Origin: Arthrobacter sp. S41
GTDB lineage: Bacteria; Actinomycetota; Actinomycetes; Actinomycetales; Micrococcaceae
DNA: 64,000 bases
Reading direction: 5' to 3'
Assembly (NCBI RefSeq): GCF_004320535.1
Contig: NZ_SIHY01000002.1
Coordinates: forward strand, 62,001 to 126,000
Positions 8,080-17,049 of the stretch are shown piece after piece. Numbering within the stretch: position 1 is the first letter of the stretch; every line of letters starts with the position of its first letter. Below the pieces are notes generated by a model. The model was not told where the DNA came from. It searched no databases and saw only the letters and a list, made by a program, of their open reading frames with translations. A program made the translations under genes and the position numbers.

Positions 8080-9786
8080 TTAGGCTTCGAGCACTACCGG
8101 AACGATCATTGGGCGTCGGCGTAGCTTGCGCGAGACCCACGAGCCGATGACACGACGGGTGATCTGCTGTAGCTGGTGTGTGGAGTGGTTCGGGTTATTC
8201 GACACCGCTTCCACAATGGCAGCTGCAATCTTTGGCTTGATTTCGTTGAAGACTGAGTCTTCTTCAGCCACACCGCGAGCGTGAATGTCTGGGCCGGAAA
8301 TGATGGTGCCATTCTGGCGGTTGATCACGGTGATCACCGAGATGAAACCTTCTTCACCCAGGGTGACGCGATCCTTGAGGTCATCATCGGTGATGGTGCC
8401 AACCTTTGAACCGTCAACATAGACGTAGCCACATTCAACCTGTCCAACCAGCTGAGCGACGCCGTCCTTCATGTCGATGACCGAGCCATCTTCAGCCAGC
8501 AAGACGTTCTCTTCTGGAACGCCGGACTGCGCAGCCAAACGGCCATTGGCAATCAGGTGGCGAGTTTCGCCGTGGACCGGAAGCACGTTCTTTGGACGCA
8601 GGATGTTGTAGCAGTACAGCAACTCGCCCGCCGAAGCGTGACCGGAAACGTGAACCTTAGCCATGCCCTTGTGGATGACCTCGGCGCCAAGACGCATCAG
8701 ACCATTGATCACACGGAAGACCGAGTTCTCGTTACCTGGGATCAGGCTGGAAGCCAGGATCACAGTATCGCCTGGGTTGATCTGAACCTTGTGCTCACCG
8801 TTGGCCATACGCGACAGCGCAGCCATTGGCTCGCCCTGCGAACCGGTAGACATCAGCACGACCTTGTGGTCTGGCAGCGAATCGATCTGTTTAAGATCAA
8901 CCAGCACACCCTGCGGGATATCTAGGTAGCCAAGACGTTCGGCGATGCCCATGTTGCGAACCATCGAGCGGCCGATGAAGGCCACCTTGCGACCGTGCAT
9001 TGCTGCCGCATCCAATACCTGCTGCACGCGGTGAACGTGCGAGGAGAAGGAAGCAACAATGATGCGGCGACGTGCCCGTGCGAACTTGGCTTCAAGCACT
9101 GGGCCAATTTCGCGCTCTGCCACGGTGAAGCCTGGAACTTCAGCGTTGGTGGAGTCAGGCAGGAACAAGTCCACGCCTTCCTCACCCAAACGGGCGAAGT
9201 GGCGAAGGTCAGTGATGCGACCATCTAGTGGCAGCTGATCCATCTTGAAGTCACCAGTGTGCAGCACGGTACCGGCTTCGGTACGCAGGAACACTGCCAG
9301 CGCATCTGGAATCGAGTGGTTCACAGCGACAAATTCACATTCGAAGTTGCCGATCTGCGCGACCTCGCCTTCCACCACAATGTTGGTGTTGGCCTTGATC
9401 CGGTGTTCAGCCAGTTTTGCTTCAACGAAGGCCAAGGTCAGCTTCGACCCATATACTGGAATATCTTCGCGCAGACGCAACAGGTATGGAACAGCACCAA
9501 TGTGATCCTCGTGGCCGTGGGTGAGCACTACGCCCACCACGTCAGCCAAGCGGTTCTTGATGTACGAGAAGTCCGGCAGGATCAAATCCACGCCAGGTTG
9601 GTGTTCTTCTGGGAACAGCACACCGCAGTCGATGATCAACAGTTTCCCGTTGAGCTCGAATACAGTCATGTTTCGGCCGACTTCGCCCAAACCGCCGAGG
9701 GGAACAATTCGCATTGTTCCCTTCTTCAGCCTGGCTGGAGTCTGCAAACGTGCAGAATCAGCCTTACCTACTGAACTCTCAGTCAT
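8080..9786 (-). CDS. rnj: ribonuclease J
   Basis: A metallo-beta-lactamase/beta-CASP ribonuclease with endo- and 5'-to-3' exonuclease activity in mRNA decay and rRNA maturation. At 568 residues it has the usual length. The zinc motif HGHEDH is at residues 90-95, with further beta-lactamase motifs VNHSIPDA and HTGDFKMD. The beta-CASP region includes STGSQGEPMAAL and the downstream HVSGHASAGEL and LPVHGETRHL motifs. ATG 9786 follows GAAAGGGA. The gene sits 19 bases downstream of dapA, a pairing often seen in actinobacteria, and is probably cotranscribed with it. Confidence 0.95.
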   Translation of the reverse strand: MTESSVGKADSARLQTPARLKKGTMRIVPLGGLGEVGRNMTVFELNGKLLIIDCGVLFPEEHQPGVDLILPDFSYIKNRLADVVGVVLTHGHEDHIGAVPYLLRLREDIPVYGSKLTLAFVEAKLAEHRIKANTNIVVEGEVAQIGNFECEFVAVNHSIPDALAVFLRTEAGTVLHTGDFKMDQLPLDGRITDLRHFARLGEEGVDLFLPDSTNAEVPGFTVAEREIGPVLEAKFARARRRIIVASFSSHVHRVQQVLDAAAMHGRKVAFIGRSMVRNMGIAERLGYLDIPQGVLVDLKQIDSLPDHKVVLMSTGSQGEPMAALSRMANGEHKVQINPGDTVILASSLIPGNENSVFRVINGLMRLGAEVIHKGMAKVHVSGHASAGELLYCYNILRPKNVLPVHGETRHLIANGRLAAQSGVPEENVLLAEDGSVIDMKDGVAQLVGQVECGYVYVDGSKVGTITDDDLKDRVTLGEEGFISVITVINRQNGTIISGPDIHARGVAEEDSVFNEIKPKIAAAIVEAVSNNPNHSTHQLQQITRRVIGSWVSRKLRRRPMIVPVVLEA

Positions 9787-9805
9787 GTGTAGTTAGTCCC
9801 TTTCG

Positions 9806-10717
9806 TTACAGATCCCATCCGCCTTCACGTAGGTCCGCGCGGATAGCATCGAGCTCTGCGTCCGACGGTGCCATAAGCGGCAGTCGGACGACGGTGTTCG
9901 GCAGGACACCCTGCCAGTGAAGTCCATATTTTGCGGCCACGGCGCCCTGTATGTGGCCCATGATGCCGCGCTGAATCGCGTCCAGCTCAAAGTGTGTGGT
10001 GCGTGCAGTAGCCAAATCCCCTGCATGCATTGCATTAACAAGCGTACGGTACTTAGCAGCTGCAACGTGAGCCGTAACCGAAACCACGCCGACAGCACCT
10101 GCTGCCATCAATGGCAAGGTCAGTCCGTCGTCACCCGAGTAGACATGAAGGTCGGTGTTGGCCAGCACGGTGGTGGTTGACTGGTAGTCCGACTTTGCGT
10201 CCTTGAGGGCAATGACCTGAGGAATCTTGGAAAGTTCAATAATGGTCTCAGGAGCCAGTGCGATTCCGGTTCGTCCTGGGATGTCGTAGAGCATGATTGG
10301 CAGCTCTACCGCTTCAGCGATGGCCTTTACGTGGGCAATGACGCCTGCTTGGCTTGGCTTGTTGTAGTACGGGGTGGTCAACAGCACACCGTCTACGCCA
10401 GCTGCCTTGGCGGCCAGCGACAGTTTGATCGAGTGGCGGGTGTCGTTGGTGGTGGAACCGGCCAGCACTGCTGCACGGTCTCCAACTGCTTCAACAACGG
10501 TGCGGAACATCTTGATGTTCTCTTCATCGCTCAGGGTTGAGGTCTCACCGGTGGTACCAGTGACCACCAAACCGTCGCAGCCATCATCGACAAGCTTCTG
10601 TGCCACTTTTGTTGCCAACGCGTAGTCGACCTCTCCCGCGTCATCGAAGGGAGTGATCATTGCGGTAAGCACAGTACCGAATGGGTATGCCTGATTATCA
10701 ATTGCACTTGTAGCCAT
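9806..10717 (-). CDS. dapA: 4-hydroxy-tetrahydrodipicolinate synthase
   Basis: Condenses pyruvate and aspartate semialdehyde in lysine/diaminopimelate synthesis. From ATG 10717 the protein has 303 residues. It shows the GTTGETSTL pyruvate-carboxylate motif, the catalytic Tyr in YDIPGRTG, and the Schiff-base Lys in IALKDAK. The frame is open for another 51 codons upstream, but that part has no family similarity and lies under the divergent neighbour's leader, so the internal start is preferred. There is no strong ribosome site, and a short or leaderless mRNA is possible. The rnj gene follows closely. Confidence 0.93.
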   Translation of the reverse strand: MATSAIDNQAYPFGTVLTAMITPFDDAGEVDYALATKVAQKLVDDGCDGLVVTGTTGETSTLSDEENIKMFRTVVEAVGDRAAVLAGSTTNDTRHSIKLSLAAKAAGVDGVLLTTPYYNKPSQAGVIAHVKAIAEAVELPIMLYDIPGRTGIALAPETIIELSKIPQVIALKDAKSDYQSTTTVLANTDLHVYSGDDGLTLPLMAAGAVGVVSVTAHVAAAKYRTLVNAMHAGDLATARTTHFELDAIQRGIMGHIQGAVAAKYGLHWQGVLPNTVVRLPLMAPSDAELDAIRADLREGGWDL

Positions 10718-10784
10718 GGTTTTAAATCTACACGCGCGCATGTTGAGATGGCATCCACAGACAAATCCGTGGTGCGATAACTTT

Positions 10785-11969
10785 ATGCAAATTTCGGGGA
10801 AGCAACAGCGTCTGTTAGGCGTTGATGCAGCACGTCTACTTGCCATTCTTGGCATGTTTGCGGCACACATTTTTGCGCTCTATCAGGCCAACGGCGACAG
10901 CGGATTTTCCCCTACATTTACCGGATCTGTGGCTTCTGGGCGGGCTTCAGTTTTGTTCATGGTGCTGGCGGGTTTATCACTGAGTCTTATGCATGAATCG
11001 CTAGCTCGTAAAGGCTTTTCGTACCCTAAGATTTACTCAGTCCTTGCACGGAGAGCATTAATAATTGCAGGCCTCGGAATGCTAATTGGGTCGGCAAATG
11101 AACGTATCGCAGTCATTCTTGTCCACTATGGGCTACTGTTTCTTTTGCTTCCACTAGCCCTCAGGCTCCCGAGAATAACCATTTGGGTAGTCTCGGCGTC
11201 TTGGGTGATAGTTATGCCGGTTTTATGGCGTCCACTCGCAGCAGCCTGGCTGGGGCAATCTCTGGGCCATAATCCAACCTACTTTGACCTCCTACTTCCA
11301 GCACCACTGCTCCAAGATTTGTTAGTTACCGGATACTACCCACTGATGATTTGGTTCGGTTACGGGTTGCTGGGGATCTGTCTAGCTCGTTGCAATTTGC
11401 GTAGCCAAAAGATCGCGGCCAGCCTAAGCATCATTGGCACCCTCGTAGCTCTTGGCACCTACCTTGTTGGCCGTGCAGTGAGTTTGGGGCATACAGAGCA
11501 AATTTCCCAGGCCGTAGGGACACCGTCCTCGACCGTGTCTACGCTCATCGCGGCAGGCCGGCTACCGGGGATCAATTTTGATCCCTACCTGACAAACATC
11601 GACTACCTGTGGCTGCCCACCGGCCACAGCAACTCGCTCTTGGCCACACTGCATGCGGCCGGCTGCGCCGTGGCAGTCATTGGTCTGCTCTTGCTTGTCA
11701 TCCCTCACCTTGGCGTGCTTGGAAGGATCCTCGCCGGGGCCGGCCGGGCACCGCTAACCCTCTATGCGGGACATATTGTGTTGCTGCCAGCCCTGCAGTA
11801 TTTCCTTGAACCGGTCGTGATTTGGTGGATCTTGATTACCGTCACCGCAGGTTTTGGCCTCTGGTTGGGCTTGACCAAAGCTTCGGGCCCTTTGGAATTC
11901 TGCATACGGATACTGAGTGGTGCCGATGCCACTTCCGGGACACAGAAGTCCACCCCGAATAACAAATGA
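10785..11969 (+). CDS. polytopic heparan-alpha-glucosaminide acetyltransferase-like/DUF418-type membrane protein
   Basis: About 394 residues with nine to ten hydrophobic segments. The N-terminal motif RLLGVDAARLLAILGMFAAH is typical of the YeiB/DUF1624-DUF418 superfamily, whose His-bearing first helix is thought to take part in membrane acyl transfer. A late GAGRAPLTLYAGHIV stretch also fits this group. ATG 10785 is chosen because the family motif begins ten residues later and the upstream extension is non-hydrophobic. It is divergent from dapA (67-base gap) and ends in a strong terminator. The substrate is unknown; modification of a cell-envelope glycan is a guess. Confidence 0.75.
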   Translation: MQISGKQQRLLGVDAARLLAILGMFAAHIFALYQANGDSGFSPTFTGSVASGRASVLFMVLAGLSLSLMHESLARKGFSYPKIYSVLARRALIIAGLGMLIGSANERIAVILVHYGLLFLLLPLALRLPRITIWVVSASWVIVMPVLWRPLAAAWLGQSLGHNPTYFDLLLPAPLLQDLLVTGYYPLMIWFGYGLLGICLARCNLRSQKIAASLSIIGTLVALGTYLVGRAVSLGHTEQISQAVGTPSSTVSTLIAAGRLPGINFDPYLTNIDYLWLPTGHSNSLLATLHAAGCAVAVIGLLLLVIPHLGVLGRILAGAGRAPLTLYAGHIVLLPALQYFLEPVVIWWILITVTAGFGLWLGLTKASGPLEFCIRILSGADATSGTQKSTPNNK

Positions 11970-11976
11970 CAAACAG

Positions 11977-12023
11977 CGCTGTAGCGCCCGACTCTCTCTG
12001 ATTGTGAGTCGGGCGCTACAGCG
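11977..12023. terminator. bidirectional terminator
   Basis: An 18-bp perfect stem (11977-11994 with 12006-12023, CGCTGTAGCGCCCGACTC) and 11-base loop between the convergent acyltransferase gene and the sugar locus. Confidence 0.85.
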
Positions 12024-12043
12024 GGTTGGTCTTTTGCTTCGTA

Positions 12044-13045
12044 TCAGTCTTGCTTAAAGGCTGCATCAAAAGAGGTTGAGGAGGCGGGGAAATCCAGCTT
12101 CTTCAACGCTGCAAGTGACTCCGGCGCTCCAAACAGGCGATCCATGCCGGCATCTTCCCATTCAATTGAAATCGGGCCGTCGTAACCAATGGCAGTTAGG
12201 GCGCGGAACGCGTCTTCCCACGGCACGTCCCCACGGCCAGCGGAGACAAAGTCCCAGCCGCGTCGCGGGTCTCCCCACGGAAGGTGGGAGCCTAACCCAC
12301 CGTTGCGACCGTTGCCCATACGCATGCGGGTGTCCTTGCAATCCACGTGATAGATCTTCTCCTCGAAGTCTGAAATGAACGCGACCGTATCGATACCCTG
12401 CCACACCATGTGGCTCGGGTCCCAGTTCAGCCCGAAGGCCTCACGATGCCCAATGGCTTCGAGGGTCTTGACGGTGGACCAGTAGTCATAAGCAATCTCT
12501 GACGGATGGACTTCGTGAGCAAAGCGCACACCGCATTCGTCAAAGACGTCCAGAATTGGATTCCATCGATCAGCAAAATCTTGATATCCAGCGTCGATGA
12601 CCTCTGCCGGTACCGGCGGGAACATCGCTACGTACTGCCAGATTGAGGATCCGGTGAACCCCACAACAGTCTTGACCCCTAGACGTTTGGCCAGTCGCGC
12701 AGTGTTCTTCAATTCCTCGGCGGCTCGCTGACGCACCCCTTCCGGGTCACCGTCGCCCCAAACCTTTTCACCCACAATTGCTTGGTGGCGGAAGTCGATC
12801 GGGTTATCGCACACCGCCTGCCCTTTCAGATGGTTGGAGATCGCCCAGACCTTCAGCCCATATTTTTCTAAAATGCCAAGGCGCTCGGCAATGTAGTCAT
12901 CATCGTCCCAACGCCAAGCGTCAAGATGTTCACCGGAGACCGCGATCTCCAGCCCGTCGTATCCCCAACCAGCAGCTAGTCGGGCCACTTCCTCCAAGGG
13001 CAAGTCTGCCCATTGGCCAGTGAATAGAGTGAAATCGCGTGCCAT
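12044..13045 (-). CDS. sugar phosphate isomerase/epimerase-family TIM barrel (AP_endonuc_2 fold)
   Basis: A cytosolic 333-residue xylose-isomerase-like TIM barrel with no signal peptide. Putative divalent-metal ligands lie at the expected strands: Glu in DGLEIAV, Glu/His in HEVHPSE, Asp/His in NWDPSHM, and the late Glu in ISIEWED; YHVDCKD supplies further active-site residues. It is last in the minus-strand operon SBP, oxidoreductase, isomerase, 48 bases after the oxidoreductase, with AAGGAGT before ATG. Proteins of this fold paired with Gfo/Idh/MocA enzymes act in inositol and keto-sugar breakdown, including elimination of 3-keto-glycosides. The exact reaction cannot be read from the sequence. 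Confidence 0.85.
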   Translation of the reverse strand: MARDFTLFTGQWADLPLEEVARLAAGWGYDGLEIAVSGEHLDAWRWDDDDYIAERLGILEKYGLKVWAISNHLKGQAVCDNPIDFRHQAIVGEKVWGDGDPEGVRQRAAEELKNTARLAKRLGVKTVVGFTGSSIWQYVAMFPPVPAEVIDAGYQDFADRWNPILDVFDECGVRFAHEVHPSEIAYDYWSTVKTLEAIGHREAFGLNWDPSHMVWQGIDTVAFISDFEEKIYHVDCKDTRMRMGNGRNGGLGSHLPWGDPRRGWDFVSAGRGDVPWEDAFRALTAIGYDGPISIEWEDAGMDRLFGAPESLAALKKLDFPASSTSFDAAFKQD

Positions 13046-13093
13046 CCGTTGACTCCTTGTGATTGCTTCCGTCGTACTGTACTGCAGTGATTC

Positions 13094-14242
13094 CTAGATG
13101 GTGGTTGCCCACGTACTGTTGTTGGCCGCGCTTTTCTGGACCGCGTCCAAAACACGCTGTACCTGATGGCCATCAGCGAAGGAAGGCTCAGGTTGCTGGC
13201 CTGCACCAATGGCATCAATAAAGTCCTTGGCCTGATGGACAAATCCATGTTCGTAGCCCAGCGTGTGGCCGGTGGGCCACCATGCTGACATGTAGGGGTG
13301 CGCTGGCTCGGTGACCATGATCTGGGCGAAGCCCTGTCTGGTGTCAGGCGCGGTGGCATCGTAGTAACCCAGTGAGTTGTAGTTCTCCAGGTCGAAAGAA
13401 ATTGCACCCTTTGAACCGGAGACTTCAATGCGTAGCGAGTTTTTGCGCCCCGTGGCCATGCGGGTGGCTTCGAAAGTGCCTAGCGCTCCCCCATCAAATT
13501 GGGCCGTAAACGCTGCCGCGTCATCCACGCTGACCTGCCCGAGTTGTGACGGTGAATCCTGCAGGGGGCGTTCGTGAACGAAAGTTTCCATCACACCACT
13601 CACCCCGACGATCTTCTGTCCGGTGATGAATTGGGATAGATCCACAGCATGGGCACCAATATCACCCAGCGCACCGGTTCCCGCATGTTCTTTCTGCAAC
13701 CGCCAGGTTAATGGAGAGTTAGCGTCAGCTAGCCAGTCCTGTAGATAGGCTGCACGCACCTGACGCACCTGCCCAATGACGCCGCTGGTCACCAGCTCGC
13801 GAGCAAAAGTGGCCGCAGGTACCCGGCGATAGGTGAAGCCGACCATCGCCTGAATGTCATTGCCGGCGCTTTGCGCAGCCTCGGCCATGGCTTTGGCTTC
13901 TTCAAGGGTGTTGGCCAGCGGTTTTTCGCAGAGCACATGCTTTCCTGCGGCTAGTGCAGCGATGGCGATCTCAGCGTGAGAATTGCCGGGAGTGACGATG
14001 TCGACCACGTCGATGTCATCGCGTTCAATGGCCGAACGCCAATCGGTAGAGGTTTCGGCCCAACCCCATTTTGCGGCAGCCGCCTGAACGTTCGTAGCAT
14101 TGCGACCAACGAGCAGGGTCATCTCTGGTTGTAGTGGAAGATCAAAGAATCTAGGCGCAACGCGCCACCCTTGTGAATGCGCGGCCCCCATAAATCCATG
14201 CCCAATCAGGGCTACTTTTAAGACTGCTTTTTGGTTGGGCAT
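13094..14242 (-). CDS. Gfo/Idh/MocA-family NAD(P)-dependent sugar/polyol oxidoreductase
   Basis: A 382-residue two-domain dehydrogenase. The N-terminal Rossmann fold has ALIGHGFMGAAHSQG, and the family's catalytic Lys is in CEKPLA near residue 100. The C-terminal alpha/beta domain carries DIGAHAVDL with the conserved Asp/His. It oxidises or reduces a sugar-ring or inositol hydroxyl. AGGAGGAAG lies before ATG 14242. It is the middle gene of the operon, separated from the binding-protein gene by a 90-base gap that holds a hairpin. The neighbouring TIM-barrel isomerase suggests oxidation followed by isomerisation or elimination of an imported sugar. Inositol 2-dehydrogenase activity is one alternative. 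Confidence 0.88.
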   Translation of the reverse strand: MPNQKAVLKVALIGHGFMGAAHSQGWRVAPRFFDLPLQPEMTLLVGRNATNVQAAAAKWGWAETSTDWRSAIERDDIDVVDIVTPGNSHAEIAIAALAAGKHVLCEKPLANTLEEAKAMAEAAQSAGNDIQAMVGFTYRRVPAATFARELVTSGVIGQVRQVRAAYLQDWLADANSPLTWRLQKEHAGTGALGDIGAHAVDLSQFITGQKIVGVSGVMETFVHERPLQDSPSQLGQVSVDDAAAFTAQFDGGALGTFEATRMATGRKNSLRIEVSGSKGAISFDLENYNSLGYYDATAPDTRQGFAQIMVTEPAHPYMSAWWPTGHTLGYEHGFVHQAKDFIDAIGAGQQPEPSFADGHQVQRVLDAVQKSAANNSTWATTI

Positions 14243-14278
14243 GTACTTCCTCCTGCGATGGATCTTGTGGGGGTCATG

Positions 14279-14326
14279 TTCGGGATGGCCTGCCTGCTGT
14301 GGCTAGCCACCCCGAATCACTGCGGG
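14279..14326 (-). promoter_or_regulatory. intercistronic hairpin after the binding-protein gene
   Basis: An 11-bp stem (TTCGGGATGGC / GCCACCCCGAA, one wobble) with a GC-rich loop lies between the SBP stop and the oxidoreductase start, with no T-run. Hairpins here in sugar ABC operons often protect the upstream SBP message and keep it more abundant than the downstream one; that role is inferred. Confidence 0.5.
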
Positions 14327-14332
14327 CTCCGT

Positions 14333-15376
14333 TTAGGAGGTGAATGCGGTCGGCAGATACTGGTCGACGTTGTCCTTGGTAACTACCGGAGCGTTCAAAA
14401 CGATGCGCTTCGGAGCTTCGACCTCGACCAAATCGCTCATGGCCTTGTTCTGGGCGATCAGTCGCGCAAGGCGCACTCCATCGGCGGCCTGGGTGGATGG
14501 GTACAGAACGGTGGCTTCAAGCACCGATTCACCACCCTTAATCAGGTCCATAGCGTTCTTTGAACCTGCACCGCCAACCATGAAGAATTCGTCGCGTCCG
14601 GCGCTGTCGATGGCAGCTAGGACACCGTGGCCCTGGTCGTCATCGTGATTCCAGATAGCGTCGATCTTTGGTGCGGCTGATAGTAGCTGGGAAGCGGCTG
14701 CTTCGCCGCCTGCAACGGTGAAGTCTGCTGGCACGCGGTTATCAACGTCGAGTCCGCAGACCTTGAGTGCTTCCTCAAATCCCTTACTGCGTTCCTGGGT
14801 CAGTGGCAAAGAATCAACACCGGGAATTTCTGCGACAACGGCATCAGGCTTATCACCCAATCGTTCACAGATGTATTCACCGGCACTGCGTCCCATTCCG
14901 TAGTTGTCCCCCAGGATGGTGGTGCGAGCGGCAGCTGGGCTGGAGAATTCACGGTCCACGTTGATGACCGGAATGCCCGCTTCCATGGCCTTGGTTGCCA
15001 CAGCAGTTAGTGCTGCGCCGTCAGTTGGCAGCAGAACGATCGCGTTGACCTTGTCGTTGATGAACTGTTCAACCTGGCTGATCTGCAGGTTGGCGTCGTT
15101 GGTGCCCTCAGCAACTCGCAGGTCAACATCTTCCAAGGAATCGCCCTGCGCGATGGCGGCCGAGTTGATGGCACCGAGCCACCCGTGATCCGCAGCCGGA
15201 CCCGAAAAACCGATGACTACCTTGTCGCCAGTTGCGGCGTTGCCTTCGCTGGAGGCATTTGATGGCTGTGCACTTTCGCCATCTGAACCCGACGAGCAGC
15301 CGGTGATCAGTGCGCCGATCGCCAGAAGGGCACCGGTTGTGACGAGCATTTTCCGTCCGGATGGAACTGCAAACAT
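14333..15376 (-). CDS. sugar ABC transporter substrate-binding lipoprotein (RbsB-like)
   Basis: Extracytoplasmic type I periplasmic-binding protein, 347 residues. A lipoprotein signal with ITGCSS makes Cys26 the anchor. The family phrase QVEQFINDKVNAIVLLPTDG precedes VINVDREF and the IWNHDDDQGHG hinge region of ribose/galactose-type binders. GAGGAGA lies six bases before ATG. It is the first gene of the minus-strand operon, divergent from the ATPase/permease genes across 152 bases. Splitting the SBP from its ATPase and permease into opposite arms is unusual. Ligand unknown; probably a monosaccharide, polyol or small glycoside. Confidence 0.9.
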   Translation of the reverse strand: MFAVPSGRKMLVTTGALLAIGALITGCSSGSDGESAQPSNASSEGNAATGDKVVIGFSGPAADHGWLGAINSAAIAQGDSLEDVDLRVAEGTNDANLQISQVEQFINDKVNAIVLLPTDGAALTAVATKAMEAGIPVINVDREFSSPAAARTTILGDNYGMGRSAGEYICERLGDKPDAVVAEIPGVDSLPLTQERSKGFEEALKVCGLDVDNRVPADFTVAGGEAAASQLLSAAPKIDAIWNHDDDQGHGVLAAIDSAGRDEFFMVGGAGSKNAMDLIKGGESVLEATVLYPSTQAADGVRLARLIAQNKAMSDLVEVEAPKRIVLNAPVVTKDNVDQYLPTAFTS

Positions 15377-15420
15377 GTCTATCTCCTCAGTGAGTTAGGT
15401 GCGTCGACGCCGCATGCAGA

Positions 15421-15531
15421 CCGAACTGTTCGGGCGCCCGTCAACGTGACTAGTGTCACAATAACAGAAGTTCGGGGAAAATCGACGAACTTCTACCGAT
15501 TGCCGACATAATGTGTTAGTTTCATCACATG
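15421..15531. promoter_or_regulatory. divergent operator/promoter region of the sugar locus
   Basis: Four dyads or elements crowd this gap: CCGAACTGTTCGG (15421-15433, perfect), GTGAC-TAGT-GTCAC (15446-15459), GAAGTTCG/CGAACTTC (15467-15474 with 15486-15493), and an element at 15512-15531 running into the ATG of the ATPase gene. The last matches 16 of 20 bases of the element before the exported isomerase gene (19909-19928). CATAAT at 15507-15512 is a candidate -10. The ROK regulator encoded nearby is the obvious candidate ligand-sensing repressor. Confidence 0.55.
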
Positions 15532-17049
15532 CTGAAAGATGAAAATCCACGTCCGCTCCTTGATGTTCGCGGGCTTACAAAGCGATTCGGCGCCGTTCAA
15601 GCGCTCAAAGGCGTCGACTTGTCCGTGCTACCCGGTGAAGTCCACTGCGTGATGGGACAGAACGGCGCAGGTAAATCCACGCTGATCAAAACACTGTCTG
15701 GTGTACACCAGCCCGATAGCGGTGAAATCTTCTGGGACGGCGAAAAGGTTGACCTCTCCACTCCCACCGCGGCACTAAGCCTTGGCATCGCCACCATGTA
15801 TCAGGAACTCGACGTCGTTGACGGCCTGAGCATCACGGAGAACATCTTTCTAGGACATGAACGAGCAACCGGCGGGGTCCTTCATGTGAAGAAGGCCAAT
15901 GCCATTGCCCGCACACTCCTAAAAAGACTGGGCCACGGCAGCCTCTCTCCTTCGCGCGAAGTCGGCACACTTTCAGCAGCTAACAAACAAATCGTCAGCA
16001 TGGCCCGGGCACTGTCCCGCGACACCAAGCTGATCATCATGGATGAGCCCAGCGCCATCCTTGATGCCGGCGAAGTCCAGAATCTCTTCCGAGTGGTCCG
16101 CGAACTAACCGCTCAAGGCATTGCGGTTGTGTACATCTCCCACCGTCTTGAAGAGATTAGAGAGATCGGTGATCGGATCTCGGTGATCAAAGATGGTCAG
16201 AGCACCGCCAACAACATGGACGTTGCAGACACTCCCAAAGCCGAACTCATCCGTCGGATGACCGGTCGCGACGTATCCAACGTCTTCCCGGAACGCACTC
16301 CAATCTCCGTCACGGCCCCCGTGGTTCTAGAAGTCACTGACCTGGAACTCGCAGGGCACTTCGACAAACTCAGCTTCAGCGTACGCGCCGGAGAAATCCT
16401 CGGTTTTGCCGGACTCGTCGGCTCCCAACGCTCCGAAATCATCGAGACGATCTACGGAGCCCGAAAGGCCAGCGCCGGACAGGTCACCGTTAATGGAAAG
16501 CGGCTGACAGCTGGTTCGGTCACTTCCGCGGTGACAGCGGGAATCGGTTTATCCCCCGAGGAACGCAAAAGCCAAGGTTTGATCCTCGATGAACCCATTT
16601 ACAAGAACGTCACCCTATCCACGTTTGAACGTTTTTCACGCACTGGATTGTTAGACGAGGCTGCAGAACGTCGTGCGGCCAGCGAACAAATCGAGGCGCT
16701 AGAGCTACGCCCTGCAGACCCGCAGCGACCGGCGCGCACACTTTCCGGTGGCAACCAGCAAAAAATCTTATTGGCCCGTTGGTTAGTTCATGGCACAAAA
16801 GTGCTACTGCTCGATGAGCCAACTCGTGGTGTGGACGTCGGTGCACGTGCAGAAATCTACACTCTCATCCGACGCTTGGCCGATGCAGGAACAGCCATCA
16901 TCATCATTTCCAGCGAGATTGAAGAAGTCCTCGGCCTCTCCGACAATGTCTTGGTTATAGACAACGGACAGGTTCTCGCACAAAAAACAGCAACTGAAAT
17001 CGACGAGCACGGTGTGCTCGACCTCGTCATGAAGGGAAGTGCCGCGTGA
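15529..17049 (+). CDS. sugar ABC transporter ATP-binding protein with two ABC domains (RbsA/MglA type)
   Basis: A 506-residue tandem ATPase for monosaccharide-type import. Domain 1 has Walker A GQNGAGKST, a degenerate signature LSAANKQIVSMARAL and Walker B LIIMDEPSAIL. Domain 2 has the degenerate Walker A typical of this family (GLVGSQRSE), the signature LSGGNQQKILLARWL and Walker B VLLLDEPTRGVD. There is no Shine-Dalgarno before ATG 15529 and the putative -10 is only about 16 bases upstream, so the leader is very short. The permease start overlaps its stop by four bases. Together with the divergent SBP it completes one importer. Confidence 0.93.
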   Translation: MLKDENPRPLLDVRGLTKRFGAVQALKGVDLSVLPGEVHCVMGQNGAGKSTLIKTLSGVHQPDSGEIFWDGEKVDLSTPTAALSLGIATMYQELDVVDGLSITENIFLGHERATGGVLHVKKANAIARTLLKRLGHGSLSPSREVGTLSAANKQIVSMARALSRDTKLIIMDEPSAILDAGEVQNLFRVVRELTAQGIAVVYISHRLEEIREIGDRISVIKDGQSTANNMDVADTPKAELIRRMTGRDVSNVFPERTPISVTAPVVLEVTDLELAGHFDKLSFSVRAGEILGFAGLVGSQRSEIIETIYGARKASAGQVTVNGKRLTAGSVTSAVTAGIGLSPEERKSQGLILDEPIYKNVTLSTFERFSRTGLLDEAAERRAASEQIEALELRPADPQRPARTLSGGNQQKILLARWLVHGTKVLLLDEPTRGVDVGARAEIYTLIRRLADAGTAIIIISSEIEEVLGLSDNVLVIDNGQVLAQKTATEIDEHGVLDLVMKGSAA